Shown here: positions 1 to 14,124 of the stretch, piece after piece
How positions within the stretch are numbered: position 1 is the first letter of the stretch
Layout: each line of letters opens with the position of its first letter
Assembly: GCF_028453695.1 (NCBI RefSeq)
Contig: NC_135781.1
Location: 11,097,640 to 11,161,639 of the forward strand
DNA from: Augochlora pura
Lineage: Eukaryota; Arthropoda; Insecta; Hymenoptera; Halictidae
Length of the DNA stretch: 64,000 bases
Reading direction: 5' to 3'
Program-made: the position numbers and the translations under genes
The notes under the pieces: model-generated
What the model saw: the letters and a program-made list of their open reading frames with translations, nothing else
What the model was told of the DNA's origin: nothing
Databases searched by the model: none

Positions 1-15
1 AACGTTATATCTTAA

Positions 16-331
16 CAGGTTGAATGCCACGGAGGTCACCGGTGACCGACACCTAACTTGGCTGTGACGCCATGGGGGCCACCGGTGACCGGCGTCCCGG
101 ATTGAAAAAAACATAAGAAAGTTAGACGAAAGACAACACATAATTTCTTATTATTATCATCGTTGATGTAGTGGTGTGAAGAAATGGATACAGTATAAAA
201 CATTTGAAATAAACATTTTAAAAACATTTATCTATTGTATATAGTATTTCAACATTATATGCATCACTAAATGGAAATTTCATCGTGGCGCCACGGACAA
301 TCCCGGTAAAATTGGCGTGGCATTCAACCTG
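16..331. mobile_element. TTAA-flanked MITE, family A (316 bp)
   Basis: The element is bounded by TTAA at 12-15 and 332-335. It has 16-bp perfect terminal inverted repeats, CAGGTTGAATGCCACG. No coding capacity is seen. Near the left end are two palindromes built on CACCGGTG (34-47 and 77-90), 43 bp apart. A third, unrelated palindrome (CGTGGCGCCACG, 284-295) lies near the right end. A TTAA target duplication is typical of the piggyBac superfamily, so this is called a non-autonomous piggyBac-type element by inference. No full-length partner is present in the window. Confidence 0.8.
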
Positions 332-335
332 TTAA

Positions 336-1066
336 ATAAAGCTTTTATTTTGGGTAGAAAACAGCGAGAACTTATTCAAGGTCCAAATATAATTTCTCGT
401 AATCGTAAAAATCGACCAATTACAACAATCGACAGTAAAATCGAAGAGACCTTTATCAGCAAAATCAAGCTCCCAAACTCGGACAAGACGCAGCAGCGGT
501 TACTGAAGCGAATCGACTCGGGAAGACAGAATCGAGAAGACAGGCACGTTCCCATTATCGCGTTGTCGAAATAAATTCAATCTATTTTGAGAATCGTATT
601 GCAGTAGCCGCTCGGGCGTGCGGTTCACAATACTCGCCCGATGGAAAAGGCCGGAGGGATGAGATCCAACGCGCGAATACAAAAAAGAAAGACGGAAAAG
701 CGTAGAAAAAAAAAAAATAATAAAAACAGTGCGAAAAGACCGTACGGTGGCTGCGTGCCGCGCGATTTGTTCGCCGATCGTTTCGGCGCGACGGGAAAAA
801 ATCACGCAACAGCTGTTCCCTCGACGAAGGGTTGAACGCCTATCAATTTGTCGACTGGTCCACGGCTCTATTAACTTAATCCGATCACAGATCCGAATAT
901 TTCATCGCGGAACACGAGTCGTTCGCTGAGTCCGCAGAAATAAATTTTCTGACTAGCTGCGGATCAGCGGTATTCGCTGCCCAGGGAAAAACATCGTAAA
1001 TATATTGATTGTTTTCCTCGTTCTCGAATTTCCTTCGATTAATATATTTCCTTTTCCGTACCCCTA
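336..1066. other. Non-coding interval
   Basis: No exon, RNA gene or element is recognised. Several overlapping open frames occur around 500-930 on both strands, in a CpG-rich stretch, but none has a recognisable domain. An A-rich run lies near 706-722. Confidence 0.5.
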
Positions 1067-1070
1067 TTAA

Positions 1071-1313
1071 CCCCTTGCCGTACCATTTTCTTCACAGTTA
1101 CAGCGATTAGGAATTTTTCAATTGATGTGATTTCTTAGTAGGAAGAGAACATTAACATTTATTCCGTGCCTGAATTTACTCGAATACTTAAATATTAATA
1201 ACAAGCGATTAAAATTTTATTCCAATTTTAAAGAACAGAATAACATCCGTACTTAATAATTTATTACTAGTAAATTCCATCGCGAGTCGGACTCGTCAAA
1301 GTACGGTAAGGGG
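1071..1313. mobile_element. TTAA-flanked MITE, family B (243 bp)
   Basis: TTAA lies at 1067-1070 and 1314-1317. The terminal inverted repeats are CCCCTTGCCGTAC on the left and CCCCTTACCGTAC on the right (12 of 13 match). The interior is AT-rich and non-coding. A near-perfect palindrome CGAGTCGGACTCG (1283-1295) is centred 25 bp from the right terminus. By its TTAA duplication it is probably a non-autonomous piggyBac-type element. Confidence 0.7.
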
Positions 1314-1317
1314 TTAA

Positions 1318-4300
1318 TAAATCTACTTTTACTGAGAACTGAAATAATTGAAATAGTATCAACGAATTCTTTCTTGTGGTTTATAATATAGTACTTATCC
1401 TGTGAAATCCAAAAATAGCTGTGGGTTCTTGCGAGTTTCTTAGTTCTGTTGTCTGAAAGCCAGAAACAATGTTATGCTCTTCGTGACATCAGTCCCTCAA
1501 ATAACAAGTCAGGTCGGTTTACCAACAAATATGAAAGTAGAAATCAATAACGACGTTATGTCTGTGCTTGGCAGAAAAGATACGCGCATTTGCGAAGATA
1601 AATATTTTATGTTCCATTTCGTTACTTGTCGATAAAGCAAGTTTCCTGGTCATAATGATTTTTGTCCGTTATTAGAAGGAATCGACCACTCTGCTGCGCG
1701 GCCCGAGCCCATCAGCGAAGAATGAGAGAAGTTTGGAGAGAAAATTCAAATTTCCATCATTCGTTCGCACCTTGGCAGGTTGCTTTTTGTCTTAGAACAC
1801 GTGTTATATAAAGCGCTATGAAAGTTGTGGATATGTACTTTGTTCAAGATCTACTTTACGGGTCTGACTAGTTATCAAAATTATTAACTTTCTCCTGTTG
1901 AAATCGACACATCGAGTTCATATTCAGGTTGTATTCGCTATACACAAGCTAAGAACAAGATCTTTCATAAAAATTGAATGCCTACAATAATCCACATTAA
2001 CCTCCAAATTGTAAATGTCTCGATACATTAAATAGTGTGGAAGGATTGAGAATAAACTCGACTTCGATAAACATTTGCAAAATGAAAACGCAGTCCCCGT
2101 TCTTTCTACCTATTTTTCGCATAATCTGCACCATTTCTCATTCGATTTTAAACAGGTTTCACCAGTCTCTTTCAATTCCATCAAAAGTCCTCCTATTTTA
2201 TGCAAAAACAGAACGCAGCGCAGCGCGGTCCGCTTTAATAAATATTTTTAAAGTCAATACACACTGGCCACTCTTCCTACTTATTTTGCACGTAATCTGC
2301 ATTATTTCTGCTTCGATTCGGAAAGCTTCCGCCACTCTATCTCGATTCCATCAAAAGTTCCTCGATTCCGGTGGAACAACGAGCAGGCGTTCGCGCGCTG
2401 GCTCAGTTTCGCAGCGCGGGATTCAGACTTTCTGTTTCCGCCGTAGCGGATTCTTCACGCTCGCCGCGGGCAAACGACGCGGATGCTGGATGTATAATTT
2501 TACGGCACGATAAAAGAGATAGGAGCCAGCCAGATGGCTCGAGAGTTTTATCGGCTTCGTTACGCCACCGACTGCGATCGATGCGATCATCGCCGGGAAA
2601 TCGGCCGCCACGAAAACCATCGATCCTCTCCGTCTGCCGTGTGTATGCGTGCACGCTATTTTCGTTATTAAACTCGAGCAGCATTGTCAACACGGGTTTT
2701 ATGGAATTCCAAACAACGGCGTGTCGTCGTCGGGAAAATTAAATGTCTGTTGCCCGGAATTAATTGCTTTTCGAGCGTATCAAGTGTAGCCCCGCGATAG
2801 TCTGGAAATGGAATCGTGTAATTATTGTCTTTGTCTGAGCCGAGTGTTAACCCCCAACTGACTGGGAGTACGCCAACGACGCGACGCGTCGTCTGACGCC
2901 TTTACTTTCTAATGAGATGGTCTCAAGTGACTTTGAAATGCACTCAGTACTCCGTTTTTGTAATTAATTTGGCTGGATTGTCATTAGTTCGAGAGGTGGA
3001 GGGGGTTGAGGAGGGAAAATATGTTTTGTTATCGTCCTATCGATTGGAAGATAGAATCGTTTCATTCTTTCACCGATATGATGTCATCTGGAAGAATGCC
3101 TAATCGATAGTATTTTATAATTAATTAATTAACATTGTTAAACGTACCTGCTCTTATACACCTCCTTCAATAGTGATGTTATAAACAATTTTTTATGTGG
3201 AATTCGACTATCTAGAGTCGAATACGAAAGAATTTTTCGTATTAGTTTTATTAATTTTTTTAAGATCATCGATGTTAATTTGTAATCAAGTGCATGTTGT
3301 TCATGCTCTGTTAATGATCACAAAGTAATCTTTTACTCGAAATATGGAAACGAAAATTGAGTTTATTTTTTGTCAGTATCCCAAGACCGCAATGTCTGTC
3401 CTAAGTGACACAAATGTTCCATTACACTAGATGCTCTACTTTCGCTACAGTCCATTAAATAAAATATACATTTCTTTGCAGAAGTGACTGGTGTAATAAA
3501 TCTTGACTTCTCTATTCTTACATCGTGTACAGTTTCGTAGGACTTCCACGAGCTCTGGAGTAGCTAGCAGTCAACACATTATCTTATTACAAGTAGTTAC
3601 AATACAATCGTAAAGAATCTTTCACAAGAAATGATTGAACCTTAATTAATATAATACAATTTGAATCTCGCAAAATCTAAAGGGATACTGTTATTTTTAC
3701 GAAGCAACATACATTGGTCACACTTTGGTGTTTAGTCGCCACAACGAAAAATTCCACAATTTATAGAAAAGAAGAAAGTGAAACAATGATTTTCGTCGGG
3801 AGCCGTAGTTCAACCGCGAGAAGACTTAAACAGCGTTAAGTTAGCGCAAGATAGTAACGGGGCAGGTGTCGGTCTATAATTTCGTCGATTTATGATCGCG
3901 AAGCGGGATCAGCATAGTTATTCTAGACGATAAGTTCTAAAATGCAAAGCGCGCTATCTACGACGGTAGACTTTAATCACGCCCATGACCGACGAGGGTG
4001 AAAGAGACCGTTTCTCGCGCGGCGTAAAAATTCGCTTTTATGATAACAGAAGCGAGCCTTCTCACCCGTCACCGAAGAATCATGGGATAACCCTCTCCCG
4101 TCGTTGTTTCCTGCCGTTTCGAGAGTAAGGGCAGCGAATGGGGGAGCGTAATTAACCGTTTATAAACCGACGCGCCGCGGAATAAAGTGGTCCGGCCGAA
4201 TCCAGCACGTTATGTTCCTTCGTTACAACGGAAGTTACGGGCGTCGTTATTTATCGCGTTATTACGGCCGGATATCGCTCTCGCCACCTGGACAAGGCGG

Positions 4301-4967
4301 CAGGGCCGTTCCGGCGATCGTAAAGGACACTCGTTTCGTCTTTACGTCATTCCTGCCCGCCGAAATACGAGGATTACGGGGACCCCGACGTTGTTACGTG
4401 CACGCTCTGCCCCCAGAAATCGTAAAAATGCTTCGCCGCTTGCCACCTACGCGATAACCTCTCCTAATCGGCTTGCGCAATTTCTTTTCCGCCGATAATT
4501 TCGGAAGAGTTGATAGAATCCGAATACTTTGATCACATTTCAATTTTATTGAGAAAGGATCGTTGCAATATTCAACGTCATTGACAACCATCTTGCGACA
4601 ACTTTTAGGCAACTTGTATACCATATACGATAATGTTATAGTAGTAATTATACACTGCGATGTATACAATCTTTTACAAATTTTTATTTCTTTTTATTAT
4701 TTTTAAAGTTAAATTTCCAATAGGTTTTTCAAACCATTCTATCATCTTATACGAATGACTTTATGTTTTATTGTATCATAATTGCAGTTATTTATTTTTT
4801 ACTATGCTCCTTAATGTCATATAAATAAAATATTTGAAAATTGACGCGGCGCTAACGTCATTCACCCTACTATACTATTATAATATATTAATATGCATCG
4901 CTGTAACCGAATCGATAATTTTGCATTAACGGATTTGTTCAAGCATTTTCCAACGCCGCGAACTGAT
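1318..4967. other. Non-coding interval
   Basis: No gene is supported. The stretch alternates AT-rich sequence with CpG-rich blocks (about 2360-2620 and 3960-4480). The blocks give overlapping open frames on both strands without domains. A single TTAA-plus-CCCCC end at 2847-2855 has no visible partner. Confidence 0.5.
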
Positions 4968-4971
4968 TGAA

Positions 4972-5151
4972 CCTTTTGCTTCCGAAGCGATTAGGCTCTA
5001 CGTGTACATACATATACATATTGGTACTTACCTCCATGGTAGTTTTTCCGTGATTTCTGAATGACGAAGTGTGGGCGGCTGTCACACTGGTTGTAGAAGT
5101 AGAACGCCTATAATAATTGGACAGCGCAACTGGCCTTAGGGGCGCAAAAGG
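4972..5151. mobile_element. Possible short TTAA-type MITE (180 bp)
   Basis: The ends are CCTTTTGC and its inverse GCAAAAGG. The right side is followed by TTAA (5152-5155). The left side is preceded by TGAA, a one-base variant. With only 8 bp of inverted repeat and an imperfect duplication this could be chance. Confidence 0.3.
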
Positions 5152-5155
5152 TTAA

Positions 5156-8100
5156 AACGATTTAATAGTAAAGTGTTTATTAGCTCTGCTTTATGAGATA
5201 GAAAGATATCAATCATCCTGACTGATTTCTTGCGGAGAACTTGTGAAATTAAATTTCGTACTCATAAATTATAGTTGAAATATATTACAGCTTCATTTAA
5301 TGGAGCAAAGTTAATATTCGTGATCTCTGGAAAGGAAATTGAACAATGTTCTTGTATAATGTTGCACATTTAGAAGTACGTTTTAGCTTTTATTTAAAAA
5401 ATATTTTTCTTTAGTAAAACTTAGCAAAATTCATGGTATTTAATGACGATGACTATGTGGAGCATCTTGTATACATAACGCAGAAAAATGCTACCATTCA
5501 CCCACGACAAAGTCTGTTGTATGATTCGATAACTACCGAACCTTGTTATTAATTGTAATAATTATATTATTATAATATTAATCCAATAACGAAACAGTTA
5601 CATCATCGTTCTATTATCCGAATGTCCACGAGTTCTACCAAACTTCAGACATCGTCGAGGTCGACAAAATTGATTAAACTGGCGAACATATCGCCTCCTT
5701 GAAATTAATCATAGTTCATATCGTGAACGAATGGTGACAGCTCGGAAATGATTGAAAAGAGAGGGGATGAAAGATGAATTAGCCGAGATCGATATGGAGG
5801 GGCACAGGTATGTGCCGCATAATCCTCAGGTCAGTCTTCGCTTCTACTCAGAAGAATGAGCTTGTTCGGGCGTAGTGTCACTTGGTTTGGTAGTGAAATC
5901 GACAACAGTAAGTGCCACAAATCATTCTGCGAACACAATAACGAACCGCGGGCATAAAGCACAATCAAAAAAAAAAAGGAACCAATGTAACGTCGCAAAT
6001 CCATCGTAATCCGCGACGGACGACGGGAAACAAAACCGCGGTAACAAACACGTCAGGAACGCCGCATTCCTGCGAGCCCAACGAGAGAAATCGCTTTAAA
6101 TCACTCTCGCGTTTGTTAAAGGGCTCTTTGTTACCGTTTCCGTGGACATTCGTCATCTCCCACATAAGAACACGGATCCAGAATCGCGTGGTGCCTGTTG
6201 ATCGTGCCCTGTTCCGCACCGTGAGACATGAAATTTTTGGAAAATCGATTGAAAAAATCGAGAACTGTTAACGTGTCCAATTCATACCTTTTATTTGGAG
6301 ATTGTTGAAACTGTAAAAAATCTTTTATAGGAATTGATTGTATTCATAATAGGAATCATATATGTATGAGTGACGTAACCTATACACCGTATACTTGTCG
6401 ACAATAGTTAAGAAACATTTTACACAGATGCATATTCTTGAGCATAGTAAACCATAGTATAAAGATGTCTATTTCGTCAACATAAACATTAATTTTATAT
6501 TTTTCAAATTTTTCAACTTTTTATCTGTATTTTACTTTCGTAATTATTCTTTTTACTTATTTTTTATCTTTATTATAGTTTGTTATTTTCGTTGTTTCTT
6601 TATTTGTCATACGCACTAAATAAATCAACGTACATTGGAGCAAGTCTTTTATCAGAATCCGAAGAGTGCAAAGCAACGACTATGACAAAGGTTTTTCTTT
6701 CAATTTCTATCGCACGAACGAAATTGTCAGATTTCGAAGGAACAGTTCGTCCGCAGGATGTTACATGGATGTTTCGAAAAGCCGATTGGTCGGATCGGCG
6801 GAAAGATTAGCGGAGACTGAGAATAGCCCTGATTTAAAGGGCGACCGAGGCTGCTGGATCCCCGGCAGTTGGATCAAGCTCATCCAGCCCCCGATCCACG
6901 AGGCGCATTATCCAATTTCGCACGGTGCGCGCGGTGCGCGCGGTGCAATCGTGATTCGCGGTGCACGCGGAGGCAGAGGCGGATGGCGTGGGCCGACGAT
7001 GCAGCGCGCGTCGCGTCTCGTTGTATCTCGTTGCATCTCGTCGCGTCGCCCAGGTCCCCTTGTTGCAGTTTTCCCCGCGCAGCGCCGCACGCTCGCGCTT
7101 CCAGCTGGTGCATGCTGCAACCTGCAGTCCCGACCGATCGCCGCGCAATCGGAACCGGCGATGATACCGTGTCGATCCGCAACGTTCCGATACCGCCGGG
7201 CATAATGATGTGCGAGAGGTAACCGAACATTCGCTGAATCCCGCAATTCAAACGCAGTTCCTTTTTTTACTTCCCGCGATTCGATCCTGTGCAAACTAGC
7301 CGAATCCGCGATGCGTTTAATGCTACACGGCGGCGCGCATCGAATTTGTATCCGATGCAACCGCGCAAGTGCGTCTCTCTGGTTTTATTCAGAACCCGTG
7401 GATCGTTTAGCGATAGTGAATCTTTGAACGGTGGTTTTTCATGTATGCGGTTTTAAATTAACATATTCTCGCTTGTGATTCGTGTAGATTATGATCCCAT
7501 AGATCATCGTGATCGATGTACATAAAGTTGGTGCGATTTTGGAACAAGTGCTTCTACGTTTCTTTTCTTCTGAAAAATTGAAGTTGTTTGGCGTTGGTGA
7601 ATTTTTTAACGACGTTCTGTGATTATTCGTGTTTGCGGTTGTAAGCATGCATCCTTATGGTCTTCGCCGTTTAGGATTCTCTGGTTTGTACAATGGAAAC
7701 GAAGCGTGTGCACAGTTTCCACGAAATAATTTTCGATGCTACAAATTGTTAAATGTAGTCATTCCATCGTGTGATGCGATCAGGGCATAATGATACGTGA
7801 AATGTGATCGATCGTCCAACTGCAATTTTGTAGAATACCATTAAGTGCAGTACATCATGATAACGATTTTCGCTATTATTGAAGTTTGTATTACAGTGAT
7901 CAACGTTACCGCGTGTGAATTGCCATGATCTACATTTCACCGTGGGCAGAGTGCCTCGTTGCACTGTTAACGTAATTACTCTTCTGAATTGACTCGATTT
8001 CTTCAATTTTTCCATGATACCTTTCTGTCAATTGGTTATTCAAGGATGAAGATTCTCCGCAAGATTCTCTGCCAAGTTAGACCAGGAAGTATGACAGCCT

Positions 8101-11100
8101 TCAGCGAATAAATTTGCGAGTTCTTACAACTGTCACGGGCGCGTTTTCTCACGTTTCTTTTTCATTTCACTGGAAATAGGCGCGACCGCGAATCCTCCCG
8201 CTATAGCGTCTCTATCGCGAGCGCGCTCTTATGGCTATCGCGTGACAAGTCGCTGTGTTTATTCATACGTTCGCTGACACTCCCGATAATTACCGGCTTA
8301 CGGTTATTAGCGTTTGAAACGTACGAGAGGGCGCGGAAGTCCGTCGAAAATGTAATCCGGTTACGCGCTGCACCGACGCCGATTAAAACGTAATATGTTG
8401 ACTCGATTACGAGTTACTTTCCGCGATCGGTAATTGTTATTGACCCGCGATTGTAATTCAGACGCCATTATATAGTTCCCTGTAAATTCGCGATCGCAGA
8501 TGGCAACGCCCGATTGAATTAACCGCTACATTTTAATCGTCCCCGGCAAAGCGCGCCCGGTTTGCATTCCAACGATCGAAACGCGACGTAACAGAGGCAC
8601 CGAGTCAATATTTACCTGATCTACAATCCTCTAAAAATCTTCCGACCGTGTATTTGCAGCAAACACAGTCTTCTAATTTCTTCGAGAATAATTATCGATA
8701 TTTTCCCAACCACCGATGTACCTTCCAATATTTTTACCATCTGCTTCGATTCCTTCAATATTTCTCGAAGCACTCTCTAATAAATCCTTCGAATGCAATG
8801 TCCAATATTTGTCGTCGTAAAGCGCCTTCGTTCGTGCAATTCTTCTTCCGTTTTCCGATTCTGCTAATTGAATTACAGGCTGGAATATTCGATAATTTTC
8901 GTTTCTTCGAGGGAATATGTTTTCTGTATTCTGTTGGAATTATTTAAAGCACTAACAGTATGTATTCAGAATTTTAATCAAGACCAGGCTTCTGTATTCT
9001 TTATTCTTTAATCGTACACAATATTTAGAATGTATTTAACAAATTTATTAACAGATTAGATGTCGTATGCACTGCGGTGTTTAATGAATAATTAAAAAAC
9101 GCTCGCATTTAATAGATTCTATTTAAAAAAAAAACTCCATTAGAATTTTCGCTCGTTAGAAAAGAAGAAAAAAAAATTATAAATTAAAAGAGCAACAAGA
9201 ACAAACTTGAATCGTGCTGCATATTGAAAGAACGACGATAATAATCTCTAGGTGATCGCGAACGCATTGTGCGAAGCCAAGAGGGTCATGTGCAATCGTT
9301 CGACTGCTTTTTGTCGGTCGTTCCAGCCGAAAGGATTTTCGATCAGCGATTTAACGAGCGATCGCGTAAAATCAGCCAATCTTCCCGCCATTCCGCCTTT
9401 ATCGGACAAATTTTACGGGTTCGGAGTTCGCGGGCCAAGAGGTGCGGTGTGTAAGGGGTTGGGTCGATCGTTCGGATTACGGTTCCGTCTTAAATCGACT
9501 GTACGAGAAACTGCTGCCTTTATGTTCCCGCCGATACGTGACAGCGCGCCGTATGATCTGTGACGCGCACGTGTCGCCCGGTTGAAGCCGTCCACCATCG
9601 CCCCCCGAGTCCATTGGAAATTCGCCCCTTTAAATAAAAAGTTCCATCGACGAGCACATCTGGAATAGGAATTCGAACGGCGCGACCCCTCCGCCGTATA
9701 CGTGCGGGCTGCCGAGTGTAACGCGGCGATCCTTTCGTACAGGACGATCCAACGTCGATGGCTGGATCATTGTGAAAGTGAAAGTCTGGGATAATTGATA
9801 GTGAGAATGTTTCACATGCATAAAATATTATATTGTATGGCTACAGTTCGTGTGCACGTTGTCTTACCCGAAACAGACCACTTAATTAGCTTTTTCACTT
9901 TTGTATGTAATTAATTATTAACGACCGCACGGCGGACCTTTCCGGCAAAAAATATAACTATGTATACCTAGATTGTTTTACAATTTTTATTTATCAATGT
10001 GATCAATTTCTATTAATTGTCGGAACCTAAATTAACAATACATAGCAATTTAGATATCATTGAGTAAAAATATTAAATCGTAGCCTTAGTCTCTTCGAAT
10101 GTGTGCATAAAATGTGAAATTTGCAACGATCGCAGTGTAAACAAACTTGTTCTTAGTGCTTATACGTGTTCAGGAGAATCGGCTGTGAAAGTTTCTCTGG
10201 TTCATGGTGAATAAAATGTTAGTGGAATTGGTAAGTAATGAATAGATGTACTGCTAAAGTGAACAGCAAGTTTTCGATACTTATGCGGTCAATTACACTT
10301 TATAAGAATGTTTGAAAAATTTCTTTTTAAATGGTCTCGGTATCAGTGATATTTATTAATAAATTCGAAGGATTATTTATGAGAACCCGTTGAATATTTT
10401 TCTTCTTAAATATTGAACAGTGATCCTAGAGCTTTTCTAAATAAAATGCAACAAAATAACGATTTTTATAAATAGGAAGTTGCGAAGCAATCTTATTTTT
10501 CATAGAAGAATTTCTGAAACACCCTGTACAGGAATAGAAACGTAATTTGACGATAGAAGAAGCGGCAGAAATAGAAAAATGGAATAGCAATTCCGAATAA
10601 TGCTTCTTTTTCGATTATATTTAGTTTGGCGCTTCGGCTAACGTCCGTTTCATCGGCGCAATTTAGCTCACGTGTCTATCCATCAGCGACTGTTTCTACT
10701 TCTATCTATATCCATACATGACAGCAGTGGAATTTGACAAGAATTTGATTGCACATTACTGGCTTTTAGCTATATATGTCCATAACAAGTTGAATTGGCG
10801 AGTCATGGACAGACGTATCAACCACTGGCATTTTATCAATTATTTAACCATTTAAATCTACCCTCGTACAAGCTTTACTGTTTCTAATTCTATTTTATTG
10901 GTTCATCCTTTACCACTTATTTTAATATATACTTCTGAACATATAGCACTCTTCTGGAATGTAGTAAATTAATGTCTAATAATAATCTCAGATTTCATAG
11001 ATCTTTTAATAAATTAGCTTATAAAATACAAAATAACGTAATAAAAAAAAACATAATAGTGAGATTTTTCAATAATTCAATTAGAAATTCAGATTTCTAT

Positions 11101-14072
11101 TTTTCTCGTTCTATTCTTTGCTGTATATTCTATCATCGTTATTATTATTAATTCTTATTTCAATTTTCCTGGAGAGAAATCCAAACAGAGTCACAAAGTG
11201 TATTTTGATTCTTGGCTTTCGAGCGTAATTTTACAATCATTCAATTATAAATTCCTATCTTGAATAGGCACACTATCCACTAAAATTATATTAATGCTCC
11301 CATTTTGAAACTTTCTCGCACACATTTATCCTTTATTATTCATTCTATTCTATATTTCTAACATTATAGAACCCATTCATTGTAACAATATACTACGAAC
11401 AATGGAGACACGTGTTGAATCTTCCGATTCGGTTTTTTTTAAATGAAAACGTGCGAAACGAATGTCTCGTTTCACATTTCGGTGGACGATCCGTGGCAAC
11501 CGTAGGTCCGCAAGATTGTCGCGCATGGTGTTTAGCACCTTGAAACGGTGTTTCGCGAATCCGCAACCTGTCGCAGGAACCGGCTAATAAAAGGAGACCG
11601 GGGTCTCTGAGTGGCCGGCAAGGTTAATGCGATTGGATGATTGGCTCGATTAGCAAATTGGCTGTGGACGTGTAGGACATTGGGATAAATGAGGATATGT
11701 CTATGCTGGGAACATGGCACCGCTGCAAATTGATGGGAAGGGATCGAACGACAGCCCCGATGTCGACGCTGATATATTATGAGACATGGTTTTCGATAGG
11801 AGGGCCTTCGTGCGCGTGTCAGGGCTCGCGATTAACGCGAGCCTTCCCAAGTTATGGCTGCGCTGGCCAAAAAATATGTGGAGCTCGGTTCGTGAACCCT
11901 CCCCTTTCTCGTTCTTCGATCGAGCGGGCCACGTTCGATCCAACACGTACCGGAAAAATTAAATCCTCAGAATCAGCGGCGCAATAGAACTTAATACTTG
12001 AAATAGAACGCTTCAATTAGGGATTGTTCCGTGTGCATTCAAAAATCTCACACTGTAGACAAAACAGGTGGAATTCAAGAGCCAACATTAATTTTATTAT
12101 CACAGCTTCATATTTAGTATATGGTGTATCACAGATTTAATTGAAGCTTTTATATTAATTCTGGAAACTCTAATTGAAGTGTTTATCTGCAGTAGAATAA
12201 AATATCTCTAGTTCATTTTACAAACATTCGGTACAATACATATAAAATTCAGCACTCAAAAATTATTGTTTTACGGCTCTATATCTACTATTTGGTATAC
12301 AACAGATTTAGTTAAGGCAAATTTTATATTGAAAATGGAACTCTTAATTGGACCTTGTTTTCCAGCTGTGCATAATGCTTAATAAATTTCCGTGTTACGA
12401 CGCGCACCTCTGAAGACAAAATATGTTAAATTTAAAAGCGAGAGATTGCTTCATTATGGAGTTGGATAATGATTGTGGGTTCCGCGGAGTGTGTTGAAAG
12501 TTCTTCAGCTATGGAAGTTCATATTTTAATTTTGAGGAAAGAGGACGTTGCACTCCTCTAGCTGACAGCGCGATTCCCATGTGAAATGCAAACGCTGTTC
12601 TTCACTTGAAAAACTTTGAATCTAAACTACTCGCGTTGCTCGAATAATTTACAAATTTTTTATGCCAGAAATGTAGCTCAATCTGTACAATCAAACTTCT
12701 TTGCGTAAATTTCAGAGTACGTTCTTTGAACATTGATTAAATAAACCAGATTTTCTGAGTGTATAAAATTATTCGTTGCTGTAAATTCTTATGGCATTTT
12801 TAACACCCTTGGTTATCTAAAACATGACGTAGTAAAATGTTCAATGAAAATTTAATTTACCGCTTTTTAAGAGAGCTACATTGTACTTGAATTATTTTCA
12901 TGGCTAGGGTACTCGTTCGTACAAAAAATTTCCACTTCTCCATGACTAATGTATGCATTGTTACTACACTGCGGATTTTTATGCAAAATAAAACTTATCT
13001 TCGTCAGTTACAACAGAGATGAATTAAATAACATTTTTTGTTTCTATAATAATTTTAATGAGATGTAAATGCTACACACATGTCCTTAGATTCTTTGAAT
13101 ATTTCCATTGCTTGAAATTTCACCGATTTGTTTTTATAACAAATATATAAAATCCGCAGTCTACTTATTACAAACAGTGACATTTCTTCACGGCGAGTAT
13201 ACTCGTCGTTTATAGCTGAGAGACGAAAAAAAATGGCTTCGATGCGAGCTTCTTGTGCCAGACAATAGCGAACGAACGAATGTATCCGATTAAATTGTGC
13301 GAAGGACAATTACGAATGCTCGGATTGTTTTATTGGTCGCGTTTACGATTGGACGACAGGCCCATTGATAGACCGCAGGTTTATACCTTCGGTGCTGTCT
13401 GTAAAAACAGATTCAAGATGCATATCGATGCGTCATCGCGAACGTGGGTCGTCGTGGGCGTGCGACGTACCTTAAGCTCGTGGCACGTGGGTCGTCGGGA
13501 GAGCCGTATTGGGCGAAGCGGCGCGTGGCCGATGAATTTTTACCCGCTGTCACCGGCGTTGATTATTTTCACGTCCGTTACCGTACCGCTAGAGGCTAGG
13601 AACACGTGTAGCCGGTTAGGAAATCCATTTTGACGGGTCTGTCGAAACCTTTGACTCGCACTGAAAGCTGTCACGAGCCACGAATCAATCGTTTCCATTT
13701 CAAAATTGAATCTCTGCTCCTCCTCTGCGGATTTCTCTTATGGATTATCTAATCAGCTCCATCGATCGTTGATCGCCTAGGATTGCGGACGCTGTGCGAT
13801 GCATTATTGCAGGATCATTGTTATTTGCTAGAGAAGAAACCATTAATAATCTGTCTCCGTGAAGGAAAATTGTACCACGAATATTCTTTTGCAATTCTGT
13901 AATTTGATTATTCTTTCTTCAACCGAAATTTCTTAATTTTTTGTGTTTTGCTAAAATTATTGATAGAATCAACAAAGAGTTATCTCGAGAGCCGGTAGAT
14001 TGTACGAAGGAAATTTTATTTCGCACGGAGATTTCCATTTTCTTGATATACGATTCAGAAGCGGACACTCTC

Positions 14073-14074
<2 letters not shown>
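5156..14074. other. Non-coding interval
   Basis: About 9 kb with no supportable exon. It contains CpG-rich blocks (about 5960-6220, 6790-7260, 8150-8600, 9240-9730, 11450-11960 and 13380-13640) in AT-rich DNA. The block at 6925-7060 has short imperfect repeats (GCGCGGTGC, TCTCGTTGCA). Frames of up to 179 codons occur in the CpG-rich blocks but overlap one another on both strands and show no domain. Confidence 0.5.

Positions 14075-14122
<48 letters not shown>
14075..14122. repeat. (CT)24 microsatellite
   Basis: Forty-eight bases of uninterrupted CT dinucleotide. Confidence 0.98.

Positions 14123-14124
<2 letters not shown>

Noticed and set aside
2847..2900. TTAA followed by CCCCCAACTG and a CGACGCGTCG palindrome, like a family end
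   Set aside because: No matching inverted end within reach, and the palindrome is 36 bp from the TTAA, not 24.
5025..5100. Weak resemblance to the start of U1 snRNA (TACTTACCT followed by CCGTGAT)
   Set aside because: The rest of the sequence does not follow U1 and its hairpins cannot be matched; likely coincidence.
6666..7360. Several long overlapping frames on both strands (up to 179 codons)
   Set aside because: All five frames are long because the block is GC-rich; translations are Arg/Ala/Ser-rich without motifs.
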